Below the pieces are notes generated by a model, which saw only the letters and a list, made by a program, of their open reading frames with translations, did no database searches and had not been told where the DNA came from. This document shows positions 26,506 through 36,577 of a DNA stretch of 64,000 nucleotides, piece after piece (the stretch's first letter is position 1; every line of letters begins with the position of its first letter). This stretch comes from Chelativorans sp. Marseille-P2723 (lineage in GTDB: Bacteria; Pseudomonadota; Alphaproteobacteria; Rhizobiales; Rhizobiaceae). The stretch covers positions 458,144 through 522,143 of the forward strand of contig NZ_CADDWI010000009.1 in assembly GCF_902809845.1 (NCBI RefSeq). Direction: 5' to 3'. The position numbers and the translations under genes were made by a program.

Positions 26506-28028
26506 GTCGGGATGTCCATGTAGGGTTTGCGCGGCGTCCGCTTCGGCCCCCCGAACAGGTTAAGCTTCGTGGATCCATTGGTCGGTTCCTTGAAGCCAAA
26601 CCCCGTCGAACCGCGCAGGAGGTAGGCATCCTCGTTCAATTCACGGTGCGTGGTCGGGATAACATAGCGGTCCTCATAGGCCGCTAAGGCCATGTAGCGG
26701 TACATTTCCTCGATCATGGGACCGGTGAGACCGACATTTTCGGCGATGCTCTCATCAATGCGACCATCAACCGTCTTCGCACGCATAAAGCCGCGCATTG
26801 CAAGCATTCGTTCCAGTGCGGCAACGATCGGCTCCTCGTCGCCCGCGGTAAGAAGATTCGCGAGATAACGCATCGGAATCCGAAGAGAGCGCACATCGGG
26901 CATGCCGTTGTTGACCGACATCTTGCCGGCTTCGGCTGCGGACTGGATGGGCGACAAAGGCGGCACGTACCAGACCATCGGCAATGTGCGATACTCGGGA
27001 TGGAGCGGGAAGGCGACCTTCCACTCCATAGCCATCTTGTAGACGGGCGAGCGGGTCGCAGCCTCGATCCACGCCTCGGGCACCCCATCCAGTCTTGCCT
27101 GTTCCTGGATGGCCGGATCATAGGGATCGAGGAATACTCCCAACTGAGCGGGATAAAGATCCTTCGGATCCTCGACCGATGCCGCCGCCTGGATGCGATC
27201 TGCATCGTAGAGTACGACGCCCAAATACCGAATGCGCCCAACGCAGGTTTCGGAACAGACCGTCGGCTGCCCCACCTCAATGCGCGGATAGCAAAAGATG
27301 CATTTTTCGGATTTGCCGGTCGACCAGTTGTAGTAGATTTTTTTGTAGGGACAGCCCGACACGCACATGCGCCAGCCACGGCACTTGTCCTGGTCGATCA
27401 GGACGATGCCGTCCTCCTCGCGCTTGTAGATCGCGCCTGAAGGGCAGGAGGCAAGGCAGGACGGATTAAGGCAATGCTCGCAAAGCCGTGGCAGATACAT
27501 AAGGAAGGTCTGCTCGAACTGGCCGTAGATTTCCTTCTCGACCCCCTCAAAGTTATAATCTTGCGAGCGCTTGGAGAATTCGCCGCCTAGGTCGTCCTCC
27601 CAGTTGCCGCTCCACTCGATCTTCTTCAGCACCTCCCCCGTCACGAGCGAGCGAGGCTTGGCCGAAGGCTGGGCCTCCAGTTCTGGCGCTTTTTGCAGCC
27701 ATTCATATTCGAAAGTGTAAGGCTCGTAGAAATCGTCGATCTCAGGGAGGTCCGGGTTGGCGAAGATCTTGGAGAGAATCCGCCATTTGGAGCCTTGCCG
27801 AGGCACGATCTTGCCATTCTTCTTTCTGACCCAGCCGCCCTTCCAGCGGTTCTGATTTTCCCAATCCTTCGGGTATCCGACGCCCGGCTTGGACTCGACA
27901 TTGTTGAACCATGCGTATTCAACGCCTTCGCGGTTGGTCCATACGTTCTTGCAGGTGATCGAGCAGGTATGGCAGCCGATGCACTTGTCGAGGTTCAAAA
28001 CCATCGCGATCTGCGCGCGGACCTTCAT
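26502..28028 (-). CDS. narH: Respiratory nitrate reductase beta subunit (iron-sulfur)
   Basis: A 508-residue ferredoxin-like protein with the four cysteine clusters of NarH: LDKCIGCHTCSITCKNVW near residue 12, LPRLCEHCLNPSCLASCPSGAIYKRE, DQDKCRGWRMCVSGCPYKKIYYN (where a tryptophan replaces one cysteine, marking the 3Fe-4S site) and SEKCIFCYPRIEVGQPTVCSETCVGRIRYLG. The start at 28028 overlaps the end of narG. It transfers electrons from NarI haem to the NarG cofactor. The frame is intact, so the only broken core subunit is NarG. Confidence 0.95.
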   Translation of the reverse strand: MKVRAQIAMVLNLDKCIGCHTCSITCKNVWTNREGVEYAWFNNVESKPGVGYPKDWENQNRWKGGWVRKKNGKIVPRQGSKWRILSKIFANPDLPEIDDFYEPYTFEYEWLQKAPELEAQPSAKPRSLVTGEVLKKIEWSGNWEDDLGGEFSKRSQDYNFEGVEKEIYGQFEQTFLMYLPRLCEHCLNPSCLASCPSGAIYKREEDGIVLIDQDKCRGWRMCVSGCPYKKIYYNWSTGKSEKCIFCYPRIEVGQPTVCSETCVGRIRYLGVVLYDADRIQAAASVEDPKDLYPAQLGVFLDPYDPAIQEQARLDGVPEAWIEAATRSPVYKMAMEWKVAFPLHPEYRTLPMVWYVPPLSPIQSAAEAGKMSVNNGMPDVRSLRIPMRYLANLLTAGDEEPIVAALERMLAMRGFMRAKTVDGRIDESIAENVGLTGPMIEEMYRYMALAAYEDRYVIPTTHRELNEDAYLLRGSTGFGFKEPTNGSTKLNLFGGPKRTPRKPYMDIPT

Positions 28029-31000
28029 GGCACCACCTCTGTCGTCGTCGCCGACCTGCGGCCGGTTCCCCAATCCGCCGTGGCATGCCCGCTGGCGCTG
28101 TCGTCGGCCGCCTTGTCGAACCAGTTTATCTCGCTCATCTTGCGGATGATCACGAACTGGTCGCGGTTGGCGCCGACGGTCCCGTAGTAGTTGAAGCCGT
28201 AGGCGAACTGGACATAGCCCCCGATCATATGCGTCGGCTTCATGTTGATCCGGGTCACCGAATTATGGATGCCGCCGCGCTGCCCGGTGATCTCGGAGCC
28301 GACCGTGTTCACCATCTTTTCCTGCGCATGGTACATGATCGCCGAGCCCGGCATAATGCGTTGCGAGACGATCGCGCGCGCCGTCAGAGCGCCGTTCACA
28401 TTGAACGCCTCAATCCAGTCATTGTCTTCGATGCCAGCCTGCTTGGCATCGACCTCGCTGATCCACACCGTCGGCCCGCCGCGGTTGAGGCTGAGCATGA
28501 TGAGGTTTTCGGTATAGGTCGAGTGGATGCCCCATTTCTGGTGCGGCGTCAGAATGTTGAGCTGGATCTCGGGGTTGCCGTTTGGCAGCTTTCCGAGAAC
28601 CTGCTTGACCGACCTGGTGTCGATCGGCGGTCGCCAGGTCACAAATCCCTCGCCGAATGCCAGCATCCAATGATGATCCATGTACATTTGCTGACGTCCC
28701 GTCAGCGTCCGCCAAGGGATAAATTCATGAACATTTGTGTAGCCGGCATTGTAGCAGACATGCTCGCTTTCCAGCCCGGACCAGGTTGGCGAGGAGATAA
28801 TCTTGCGCGGTTGCGCCACGACATCGCGAAACCGGATCTTCTCCTCCTCCTTGCCTTTTGCGAGATGGCTGTGATCCCGGCCGGTCGCCCTGGATAGCTC
28901 CGCCCAGGCTTTCACCGCGACTTCGCCATTCGTTTCCGGCGCGAGCATCAGAACAGTCTCGCAGGCATCGATGTCGGTATCGATCTTTGGACGGCCCGCC
29001 GCCGCGCCGTCCGGCGTCACGCCGTTCAGCGTCGCCAGCAACTGCACCTCATGCTTGATGTCCCAGGTCAACCCCTTTGAGCCATTGCCGTGCTTTTCAA
29101 GTTCGGGGCCTAGCGACGTGAAGCGCGCATAGGTCGAAGGGTAGTCGCGTTCGACAATCGCGATGCTGCTCATTGTCTTGCCCGGGATTGGTTCGCATTC
29201 GCCCTTTTTCCAATCGAGCGGCTCGTAAGGTTGGGCAAGTTCGAACTTCGTGTCGTGCATGATCGGCGTCATCACCAAATCCTGTTCGACGCCGAGCACT
29301 TCGGGTGCCACCTCCGAGAATTTCTTCGCGATCGCCCGGAAGATATTCCAGTCGCTTTTGCACTCCCATACCGGATCTACCGCCGCCGTCAGGGGATGAA
29401 TGAACGGGTGCATATCCGTCGTATTGAGATCATGCTTCTCGTACCAGGTTGCGGTGGGAAGCACGATGTCGGCGTACAGGCTCGTGGTCGACATTCGGAA
29501 ATCAATATTGACGATCAGGTCGAGCTTTCCGACTGGCGCCTCCTCGTGCCAGACGACTTCATCGGGCCTCTCGATGCCACCGCGCTCATCGTCGGTGCCG
29601 ACAACACCATGCAGGGAGCCGACGAGATGCTTCAGGAAATATTCGTGTCCCTTGCCGCTTGCACCCAACACGTTGGAGCGCCAGAAAAACATGTTGCGCG
29701 GCCAATTCCGAGCATTGTCCGGGTCATGACAGGCAAGCTTCAGCTCACCCGACTTGAGGGCCTCGGGAATGACTTTATTGGGGTCTGCTCCGTTCTCTGC
29801 GATGCTGCGGCCAAGTTCGATCGGATTGCTCTCGAGCTGCGGGGCAGATGGAAGCCAGCCCATGCGCTCCGCCCTGACATTGTAGTCGATCATCGCCCCC
29901 GACCAGTCGCCAGGAGGCGCGGTCGGCGACAGAATATCGGAGATCTTGAGCGTTTCGTAGCGCCACTGGTTGCTGTGCGCATAAAAGAACGAGGTGCCGT
30001 TCATCTGCCGGACCGGCCGTAGCCAATCCGTCGCGAAAGCAAGCGGCAACCATCCGGTCTGCGGACGCAGCTTCTCCTGCCCGACATAATGGGCCCAGCC
30101 GCCGCCCGACTTGCCGACGCAGCCGCACATCACCAAAAGCGCGATGATGCCGCGGTAGCTCATGTCCATGTGGTACCAATGGTTGAGTCCGGCCCCCAGG
30201 ATCACCATCGAGCGGCCGTTGGTCTTTTCAGCGTTGCTCGCGAATTCGCGCGCCACCTGGACGATCGCGTCACGTGGGACACCGCAGACTTTTTCTGCCC
30301 AGGCTGGCGTGAACGGGATATCCTCATCGTAGCTCGAGGCGGCGTTCTCACCCCCGTAACCACGGTCGACGCCGTAGTTGGCGAGGAAGAGATCGAAGGT
30401 CGAGGCGACATAGCTTTTGCCTCCGACGAGATTGATCTCCTTCACCGGCACGTTGCGCATCAGGATCTCGTCGTGGCCGGTGGCGACGAAGGTATCCGGC
30501 GCAACGGTCCCGAAATAGGGGAACGCGACAGGAACCACCGCATCTTCCTGTCCGGCGAGGCTGAGGCGGAGCTTCACTTCGCGGCCCTGGCCGTCCTTTT
30601 CCTCCAGGTTCCACTTGCCGCCATCGCCCCAGCGGAACCCCGCCGAGCCGAGCGGGCAAACCGGCTCTCCGCTGATCTCGTCGATCGCGACCGGCTTCCA
30701 GTCGGGATTGTTGGTCTCGCCCAATCCGCCCTCGAAATCGGCAGCCCTGACCAAGCGGTCGGGCACCAGGCGGCCATCCCGCTCGACAAGCTTTACCAGG
30801 AAGGGGAAGTCGGTATAGCGGCGGGCGTAGTCGGCGAAGTAGGGCACTTCGCGGTCGACGTAATATTCGCGCAGGACGACGTGGCGAGCGCCAAGCCGCC
30901 ACCGGCGTCAGCGTCTTGCGCGCTTCCCTCCAGGCGCGCAGCAACCGGGCGCGAACGAGCGGATATTTTATGCGGGTTCCCGAATAGAGGTACCAGCTGT

Positions 31001-31295
31001 AGCTGGCGCCGCGGGGGCAGCCGCGCGGCTCGTGATTGGGAAGGTCGGGGCGCGTGCGCGGATAGTCCGTCTGCTGCGTCTCCCAGGTGACGATGCCGCC
31101 CTTCACGTAGATTTTCCAGGAGCAGGATCCGGTGCAGTTCACTCCATGGGTGGAGCGCACGATCTTGTCCGCCGCCCAGCGTTTCCGGTACGCATCTTCC
31201 CACTCGCGGCTCTCATTCGTAGTGATGCCGTGGCCGTCGGAAAAGGGGTCTTGACGCCTACGGAAATAGGTCAGGCGGTCCAGGAAATGGCTCAC
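28025..31295 (-). pseudogene. narG: Respiratory nitrate reductase alpha subunit with out-of-frame internal deletion
   Basis: Starts at 31295 as a normal NarG ([73 protein letters not shown]) to [11 protein letters not shown] near 30893. It then jumps to [26 protein letters not shown] in another frame. Compared with the family order, roughly 130 to 150 residues are missing, including the WGEQTDVPESADW region that holds the aspartate ligand of molybdenum. The remaining 940 residues run intact to the stop at 28025. As written the gene cannot make active enzyme, although narH, narJ, narI and narK are whole. Confidence 0.88.
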
Positions 31296-32388
31296 GCGAT
31301 CCTCCCTGTTGTCGGGAAGTCATCCAACCTCCCAGGGAGAAGCCTAGAACTTAGCGCGTCTTTAGCAACCCTTCAAATGCGCGGGCCCTTGCCATCACGA
31401 ATGAATGCCTAGGATATGCATGGTTCGTTCTCCGTGCCGGGTGTGGTTCTAAGCACCTGATCTGGGAGTGGCCTGGATAACGCAGTCGTTGTTACAATTT
31501 GTTACATCGCAGCGCACAATGTTTCGAGAATTAACCGTGGCGATTATAGGAACTTGACTTTTTTGCGCCCTACAAAGCTGTGCGACGCTGGGATCGTTCA
31601 AACGCACTGGATCGTGCTATGCTGATGGCGAGAAGCAACGCCAAGGTAGCCGACCATCAGGTGTAGATGCTCAACAAGGATAAAGAAGCGGCCGATGGTG
31701 TCTAAACCCAATCTCGTCGTCGACATGGCGGCGACGCCGTCGCCTTCGTACAGACTGAATTTCGACCCAGCCACCATCGACCGTATGATTAGTCGATGTG
31801 GGCTCCAGTTACGTGTCGTGCGCCGGCTGCCCCGGTCTCTCGCCAGTCCATTGCCCAAAAACGAGAAAAGCACGTGCTAAAGCCCATTGGTAAAGATTGG
31901 GCTCATGGAAACATTCAAATTTCTGTGCAGCTCGCCGTCTATTGGGCGGGTGTTTGATAATTACCGTGAAGGGCGCTGCGTCGCGTCGGAAACAGAAAGC
32001 TGCACATCCAAATCCGCGTCCGTCTTCACGACAGCGCCGCATGATGCCCCTCCCCTGCGCGCATCAGCTTGCCTCTCATTCAGTCGGGTCAATTCGACTA
32101 GAAGCCGCAAGGTTGGCGCACAGGATGACAACATCAGGAGCAGAATCCAACGGCATTCATTCGTCTGGTCGCTGCACTGCCAGAGTGGAGAACCGTGCTG
32201 TCGCGGTGGATGACAACTCCGGGCGACAGGCTGTCTCCAGCCGACCTTTGCCATGATATGGAAGACGCTTTCTGGAATGGCCGATTGTGAAAACGGCAGC
32301 TTCGGGTCATCTTCTTTATGCATGACCAAGCGCGTCGGCCTTGTGGGCTGCAATAGGCCGCCCTATCGCTCTTGATCTCGTACTGCAG
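31296..32388. other. 1.1-kb region without a supported gene
   Basis: Between narG and the CBS remnant no frame shows a recognisable domain, ribosome site or continued neighbour. Frames of 60 to 130 residues exist on both strands but have irregular codon use. The 250 bp next to narG should contain its promoter. It holds the direct repeat TTGTTACA at 31489-31506 but no good FNR-type box that I could find. The remainder probably represents decayed sequence left by the rearrangements on either side. Confidence 0.6.
31489..31506. repeat. Pair of TTGTTACA direct repeats upstream of narG
   Basis: TTGTTACA occurs at 31489-31496 and again at 31499-31506, ten bases apart, which is one helical turn. 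It lies about 195 bp upstream of the narG start. Direct repeats one turn apart can bind activator dimers, for example response regulators, so it may be a nar control site. No known consensus is matched with confidence. Confidence 0.35.
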
Positions 32389-32732
32389 TTATCGGTATCC
32401 GACGCACGAGACGTAATCGCTCAGCAACTGCTCTTCATACTCTACGTCTTCAAGCAGGACTTGAAGCACGTCCCTGGCGTTAAGGACTCCAATCGGCACG
32501 GAGTTCTGGTTCACAACAGGTAGGTTTTTCAGACGCCGCTCCTTGATGACGGACCATACGTCGTTCACCCAATCGTCTGGGCGGCAGAATGCAACCTCCG
32601 ATGTCATCACCTGCGCCACCGCCATCGTGCAACTGCAACCGGTGCAATGACTGATACGGCTCACCACATCGGTCTTGCTGATGACACCAGCCATTTTGCC
32701 GCTATCGTCGCAGACCACAACGAGGTTGAATT
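32389..32732 (-). pseudogene. CBS-domain protein, N-terminus lost
   Basis: The last 115 or so residues of a two-CBS-domain protein: NLVVVCDDSGKMAGVISKTDVVSRISHC, TGCSCTMAVAQVMTSEVAFCRPDDWVNDVWSVIKERRLKNLPVVNQNSVPIGVLNARDVLQVLL and the end YVSCVGYR. The upstream half of the first CBS domain and the natural start are missing. The sequence joins the Lon-like gene near 32728-32733 in a different frame. CBS pairs sense adenine nucleotides, and such proteins often accompany universal stress genes in low-oxygen clusters. The cysteine-rich linker (CTGCSC) is notable. Confidence 0.78.
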
Positions 32733-33737
32733 CCCCAGCGTGGGGTGCAACTCTTCGATGATCGGTGCGCCGCACGCAGCGTCCTCGCAGGTCACCAGCA
32801 CGTTGACTTCGTAACGAGCGAACGGCCCTCCCAGTGCAGGATCGACAGCAAACACCTCTTCGCCCCCCGCCCTGCCGATAAATGTGGCGACATTGTCGAC
32901 AAGGTCGGCCTGCACCGCGTCGAGATGCTTCAGGACGGCCGGAAGATCGCGAAAACCGGCCCTTGTCTCGTCGATGGATTGACTGACGGCGCGGGCGGCA
33001 ATGTCGCGATCGAGCCTGCGAACCTCGTTGCGTCGCTCCTTCTCCCAGGAAGGCAGAAGACGCACCACGCGCTCCAGTTCCTTTTCCAGCTCCCTGGTGG
33101 TTTCTTGTACTTCCCGCTTCTTCGTATCGTCCCAGGCATTGAACTCTTCGGGTGAGACGACCTTGCCTTCCCGTGCAGGTGCCAGAGCAAACCTCATCGG
33201 CGTTCGGATGAGGACGAGGCCCCGACCCTGTGCCCTGGCACCCAGCTCAGCGAACGCATCGGCCTGCTTCTTTTGGAAGGAATCGTCGATGGAGCCGCGC
33301 AGCGTCTGGTAGTCCTCGCTTTCGAACGCGACCGGCAGGGCGACCTTCAAGTCCTCGATCAGCTCCCGCATAGCGTCCCGGAAATGCGGCGCACGACCCG
33401 CAGGCAAAGCGATGGCGACCGGCCGATGGGGTTCTGCGAAATTGTTGATGTATACCCAGTCGGAGGGAGGGTCTTCCGCTGCCGCCTGCCGATTCAGCAT
33501 GGCCTGCACCGTCGCGCGCATTCGCGCCTCCGGCGCGCCGATGACGAAGAGGTTGAAACCGGGCTTGTTAATCCGACTGCCGAAGCGCACCGCTTCAACA
33601 GCCCGTTCCTGGCCAATGATCCCTTCCTCAGCCCCGATGTCGGCGGTCGTTTCAAAACGTATCGTCGACAGGTCAGCGCGACGATAAAGGGCCGTTGGCG
33701 CAAGAGCGGCCGGCATCACGGTGTCGGTGCGATCCAT
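32730..33737 (-). pseudogene. Lon-like ATP-dependent protease (AAA_32 type), C-terminal half lost
   Basis: Begins at 33737 and gives about 335 normal residues: LYRRADLSTIRFETTADI, IIGQERAVEAVRFGSRINKPGFNLFVIGAPEARMRATV (Walker-like region), SDWVYINNFAEPHRPVAIALPAGRAP, a coiled-coil insert rich in E, K and R, and CGAPIIEELHPTLGN. The family continues to a sensor region and a Lon serine-lysine protease domain (total about 800 residues). Here it runs at 32730 into CBS-gene sequence out of frame and stops at 32661. The proteolytic part is absent, so the gene is inactive. Confidence 0.85.
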
Positions 33738-33765
33738 GTCCGAGAAGCCCTCCTTCTGAAAACAC

Positions 33766-33812
33766 AGGAAACCCGCACGGAATGTCTATCAGGTCTGCGC
33801 GGGCGGTTTCCT
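33766..33812 (-). terminator. Likely intrinsic terminator after the CBS-DUF2267 gene
   Basis: AGGAAACC (33766-33773) and GGTTTCCT (33805-33812) form perfect 8-bp arms, extended by CGC/GCG pairs inside. The right arm covers the stop codon of the gene ending at 33811. On the minus strand a T-rich stretch (TGTGTTTTC) follows. It separates that gene from the Lon-like gene starting 29 bp further on. Confidence 0.5.
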
Positions 33813-34719
33813 ATGGCTGGAACAAGTCTTCCATGTCTTGGGGCAGCTGTCCCCGGATGTCCTCGATCTGCCCGGTAGAGACGCTCTCGGCGATCGCCTT
33901 GCAGATTTGCTGGAGGACTTCACCTGCCCGCTGAGAGGCAAGTCCCAGGGAGCGGGTCAACTCGTCCTCAATGGCTTTGGTCGAGACGGCACGATCGGGA
34001 CCATCGGCGCACTGGTCGAGCCGCCCCTGAAGGAGCGTAGGCAATTGGGCGATCAAATCTTGCGCCTCGTTGGGAGCCAGACGCCGGCACAGCATGCAAC
34101 TCACGATCAGCAAGGCCCGCTCGGCCGGATCGCGCTCCAGTCCGGCAGCCTCGGCCACCGCGTTCAGCATGCGGCCGTAAGAAGACTCGGCGCGCGCCTT
34201 GGCTCGCATCAGAGCGCGGGCCCTCGATTGCGCCGACCTGCCGGCGCTTGGATGCAGCATTCCCGCCGGCTTCTGGGGCGCCTCGACCTCGAGCTGCGCG
34301 GCGACGATTTCCCGCAATGTTTCCGGGCTTACGGATTTGTTTACAACAAGGTCATCGAAGGTCACGAGCCCGACGGGGCGGCCTTCCTCGACCAAGGGGA
34401 TTCGTCGGACGCCGTGCTCCCGCATCAGCTCCGCCGCCTGCTCGACGCCGGCCCCCATCTCACAGACGGCTATCTCCTCGGACATGACGTCTCTGAGACG
34501 GGTCGTCTTCGGATGCAGATCGCTCCCGAGAACGGCCAGCGCGAGATCGCGGTCGGTCACGATTCCGGCAATGCCACGTTGATCGCTGACGAGCACCGCG
34601 CCGATATGGTTGTCCGCCATTGCGCGCGCGGCCTGATATGCTGTCGAACTCGCATTTAGAATCACCATGCGTGTTCTTCGAAACCGTTCGAGAGACATAG
34701 CGCCAAGCACCCCCTTCAT
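33811..34719 (-). CDS. CBS-pair protein with DUF2267 domain
   Basis: A 302-residue protein. An N-terminal pair of CBS domains (about residues 8-130: ASSTAYQAARAMADNHIGAVLV, GIVTDRDLALAVL, MREHGVRRIPLVEEGRPVGLVTFDDLV) is followed by a helical linker and a C-terminal DUF2267 domain (about 165-290: AESSYGRMLNAVAEAAGLERDPAERALLIV, RLAPNEAQDLIAQLPTLLQGRL). Both domains are frequent in low-oxygen and stress clusters. CBS pairs bind AMP or ATP, while DUF2267 has no known activity. The 413-bp gap upstream contains two FNR-like boxes. The frame is intact. Confidence 0.85.
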   Translation of the reverse strand: MKGVLGAMSLERFRRTRMVILNASSTAYQAARAMADNHIGAVLVSDQRGIAGIVTDRDLALAVLGSDLHPKTTRLRDVMSEEIAVCEMGAGVEQAAELMREHGVRRIPLVEEGRPVGLVTFDDLVVNKSVSPETLREIVAAQLEVEAPQKPAGMLHPSAGRSAQSRARALMRAKARAESSYGRMLNAVAEAAGLERDPAERALLIVSCMLCRRLAPNEAQDLIAQLPTLLQGRLDQCADGPDRAVSTKAIEDELTRSLGLASQRAGEVLQQICKAIAESVSTGQIEDIRGQLPQDMEDLFQP

Positions 34720-34898
34720 TGGTGTGAATGTTTCATGGTCTTCCGACCTGTCATTGTGTCAGCCGCTGATCGCCAGCACACGGGCTGACAACTTCTTCAG
34801 GGGCGCCAAATCATCCCATGGAACTGCATGGCGCCTGAATGGACCCGAATCCAATCGGTTGTTTCACAAGAGGCAAGCAGTCGGCTCCGCTCATGTCA

Positions 34899-34912
34899 TT
34901 GATGCACGTCAA
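34899..34912. promoter_or_regulatory. FNR/FixK-like box
   Basis: TTGAT-GCAC-GTCAA matches TTGAT-N4-ATCAA at nine of ten positions. It is centred about 187 bp from the CBS-DUF2267 start and 228 bp from the antiporter start, so it could serve either or act with the second box at 35022. Confidence 0.6.
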
Positions 34913-35021
34913 AGCTTTCACCTAACAGACCACACCAACCCGACCTCCGACGTAAGGAACGCGGTATCTCGGCTGGCGCCTGCCGTGCAATTCTAGAGTA
35001 ATTCGAGATCAAGTCCTCGAT

Positions 35022-35035
35022 TTGCGACAGATCAA
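35022..35035. promoter_or_regulatory. FNR/FixK-like box upstream of the arginine deiminase operon
   Basis: TTGCG-ACAG-ATCAA keeps the TTG and full ATCAA halves (8 of 10). It is centred about 105 bp before the first gene (ATG 35133). With a typical -41.5 spacing the transcript would have a leader of about 60 bases. Arginine deiminase operons are commonly under ANR/FNR control, which supports the call. Confidence 0.55.
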
Positions 35036-35132
35036 ATCAATCGAACGCACCCTGTCCTAGAGATCAGATCATACGAGGCGTCGACTATCAGGCGTGGCGC
35101 CTTGTGATGGGTCAAACCAGATGGGAGCCGAC

Positions 35133-36566
35133 ATGAGCGCCATTTCCGAAACTGCACAGAGCGGGAAGTTTCGTTTTCCGACCGCTTTCACAATCCTGTT
35201 TGGGCTCATCGTATTTGTGGCGGCGTTGACCTGGATTATCCCGGCCGGCCAGTACGAGCGGGTCATCAATCCGGCGCTCGAACGCGAAGTGCCGGTCGCG
35301 GGCACCTACGCGCCGACCGACCCGAACCCGCAAGGGATCTTCGAGGTGATCATGGCGCCGATCGCCGGCTTCTATGATCCGGCCACCAACGAGGCCAACG
35401 CGATCGACGTGGCGCTGTTTGTGCTGGTGATCGGCGGCTTCATCGGGGTGGTCGCCTCGACGGGCGCCATCAATGCCGGCATCGGTCGGGCGATGACCGC
35501 GCTGAAGGGCCGCGAGAAATGGATGATCCCGGTTCTGATGGCGCTGTTCGCCTTCGGCGGCACGACCTACGGCATGGCCGAGGAGACGCTCGCCTTCTAC
35601 GTGCTGCTGATCCCGATCATGATCGCCGCCGGCTATGACGCCGTCACGGCCGTTGCCATCATCCTGCTTGGCGCCGGCGTCGGCGTTCTCGGTTCGACGG
35701 TGAACGCCTTCGCCACCGTGATCGCCTCCGACGCCGCCGGGGTACCCTTTACGCGCGGGATGACGCTGCGGCTCATCATTCTCGGCCTCACCTGGCTCGC
35801 CTGCGTGGCCTATGTGATGCGCTATGCGGAACGGGTGCGGCGCGATCCAACGAAATCGATCGTATACGACCGCAAGGCCGAGAATGAGGCGCATTTCCTT
35901 TCCGGTCAGCAGGAAGGGACGCTGGCTTTCACCGGCATGCACAAGATCGTACTGGCGATCTTCGGGGCGACCTTCGTCGTGATGGTCTGGGGCGTGCTGA
36001 GGGGCGGCTGGTGGATGGGCGAGATGAGCGGCCTGTTCCTCGCTGCAGCCATCCTGATCGGCCTGATTGCACGGCCGGGTGAAGAAAATTTCGTCAACGC
36101 ATTCCTCAACGGCGCGCGCGACCTGCTTGGCGTGGCGCTGATCATCGGGCTGGCGCGCGGCATCGTCGTCATCATGGACGCAGGCCGGATCAGCGACACG
36201 ATCCTGCACTGGGCCGAACTTTCGGTCGCCGGACTTGGCGAAATTGCCTTCATCAACGTGATCTACTGGATCGAGGTGCTGATGTCCTTCTTCGTGCCTT
36301 CGTCCTCCGGGCTGGCTGTGCTGTCGATGCCGATCCTGGCGCCGGTCGCCGATTTCGCCAATGTCGGGCGCGAACTGGTGGTCACCGCCTATCAGTCGGC
36401 CAACGGACTGGTGAACCTGATCAACCCGACTTTCGCGGTGGTCATGGGCGCGCTCGCCATCGGGCGGGTGCCATATGAGCGGTGGCTGCGCTTCATGTGG
36501 CCGCTGCTCATCATCCTGACCGTCATCATCATGGCGAGCCTCAGCATCGCCACACTGATTTCCTGA
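35133..36566 (+). CDS. arcD: YfcC/ArcD-type amino acid antiporter
   Basis: A 477-residue protein with about 12 helices. It starts [43 protein letters not shown], which is the YfcC-family beginning (FP-AFTIL, IIPAGQY). It also has [26 protein letters not shown] and [23 protein letters not shown]. The ATG at 35133 is chosen because GGGAG lies nine bases before it. It is first in an operon with arcA, arcB and arcC, so it probably exchanges arginine for ornithine. This is by context; the family also contains carboxylate carriers. Confidence 0.85.
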   Translation: MSAISETAQSGKFRFPTAFTILFGLIVFVAALTWIIPAGQYERVINPALEREVPVAGTYAPTDPNPQGIFEVIMAPIAGFYDPATNEANAIDVALFVLVIGGFIGVVASTGAINAGIGRAMTALKGREKWMIPVLMALFAFGGTTYGMAEETLAFYVLLIPIMIAAGYDAVTAVAIILLGAGVGVLGSTVNAFATVIASDAAGVPFTRGMTLRLIILGLTWLACVAYVMRYAERVRRDPTKSIVYDRKAENEAHFLSGQQEGTLAFTGMHKIVLAIFGATFVVMVWGVLRGGWWMGEMSGLFLAAAILIGLIARPGEENFVNAFLNGARDLLGVALIIGLARGIVVIMDAGRISDTILHWAELSVAGLGEIAFINVIYWIEVLMSFFVPSSSGLAVLSMPILAPVADFANVGRELVVTAYQSANGLVNLINPTFAVVMGALAIGRVPYERWLRFMWPLLIILTVIIMASLSIATLIS

Positions 36567-36577
36567 AGGAGAGAAAA

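Larger units (their letters stand above)
34720..35132. other. Divergent regulatory gap between the CBS gene and the arginine deiminase operon
   Basis: 413 bp with no supported gene. It carries two FNR/FixK-like boxes (34899-34912 and 35022-35035), listed separately, and AT-rich runs near 34985-35045. It separates two divergent transcripts and probably holds promoters for both. Confidence 0.6.

Noticed and set aside
31598..32353. Several frames of 60 to 130 codons on both strands between narG and the CBS remnant
   Set aside because: No domain, no ribosome site and no directional consistency; kept only as a gene-free region.
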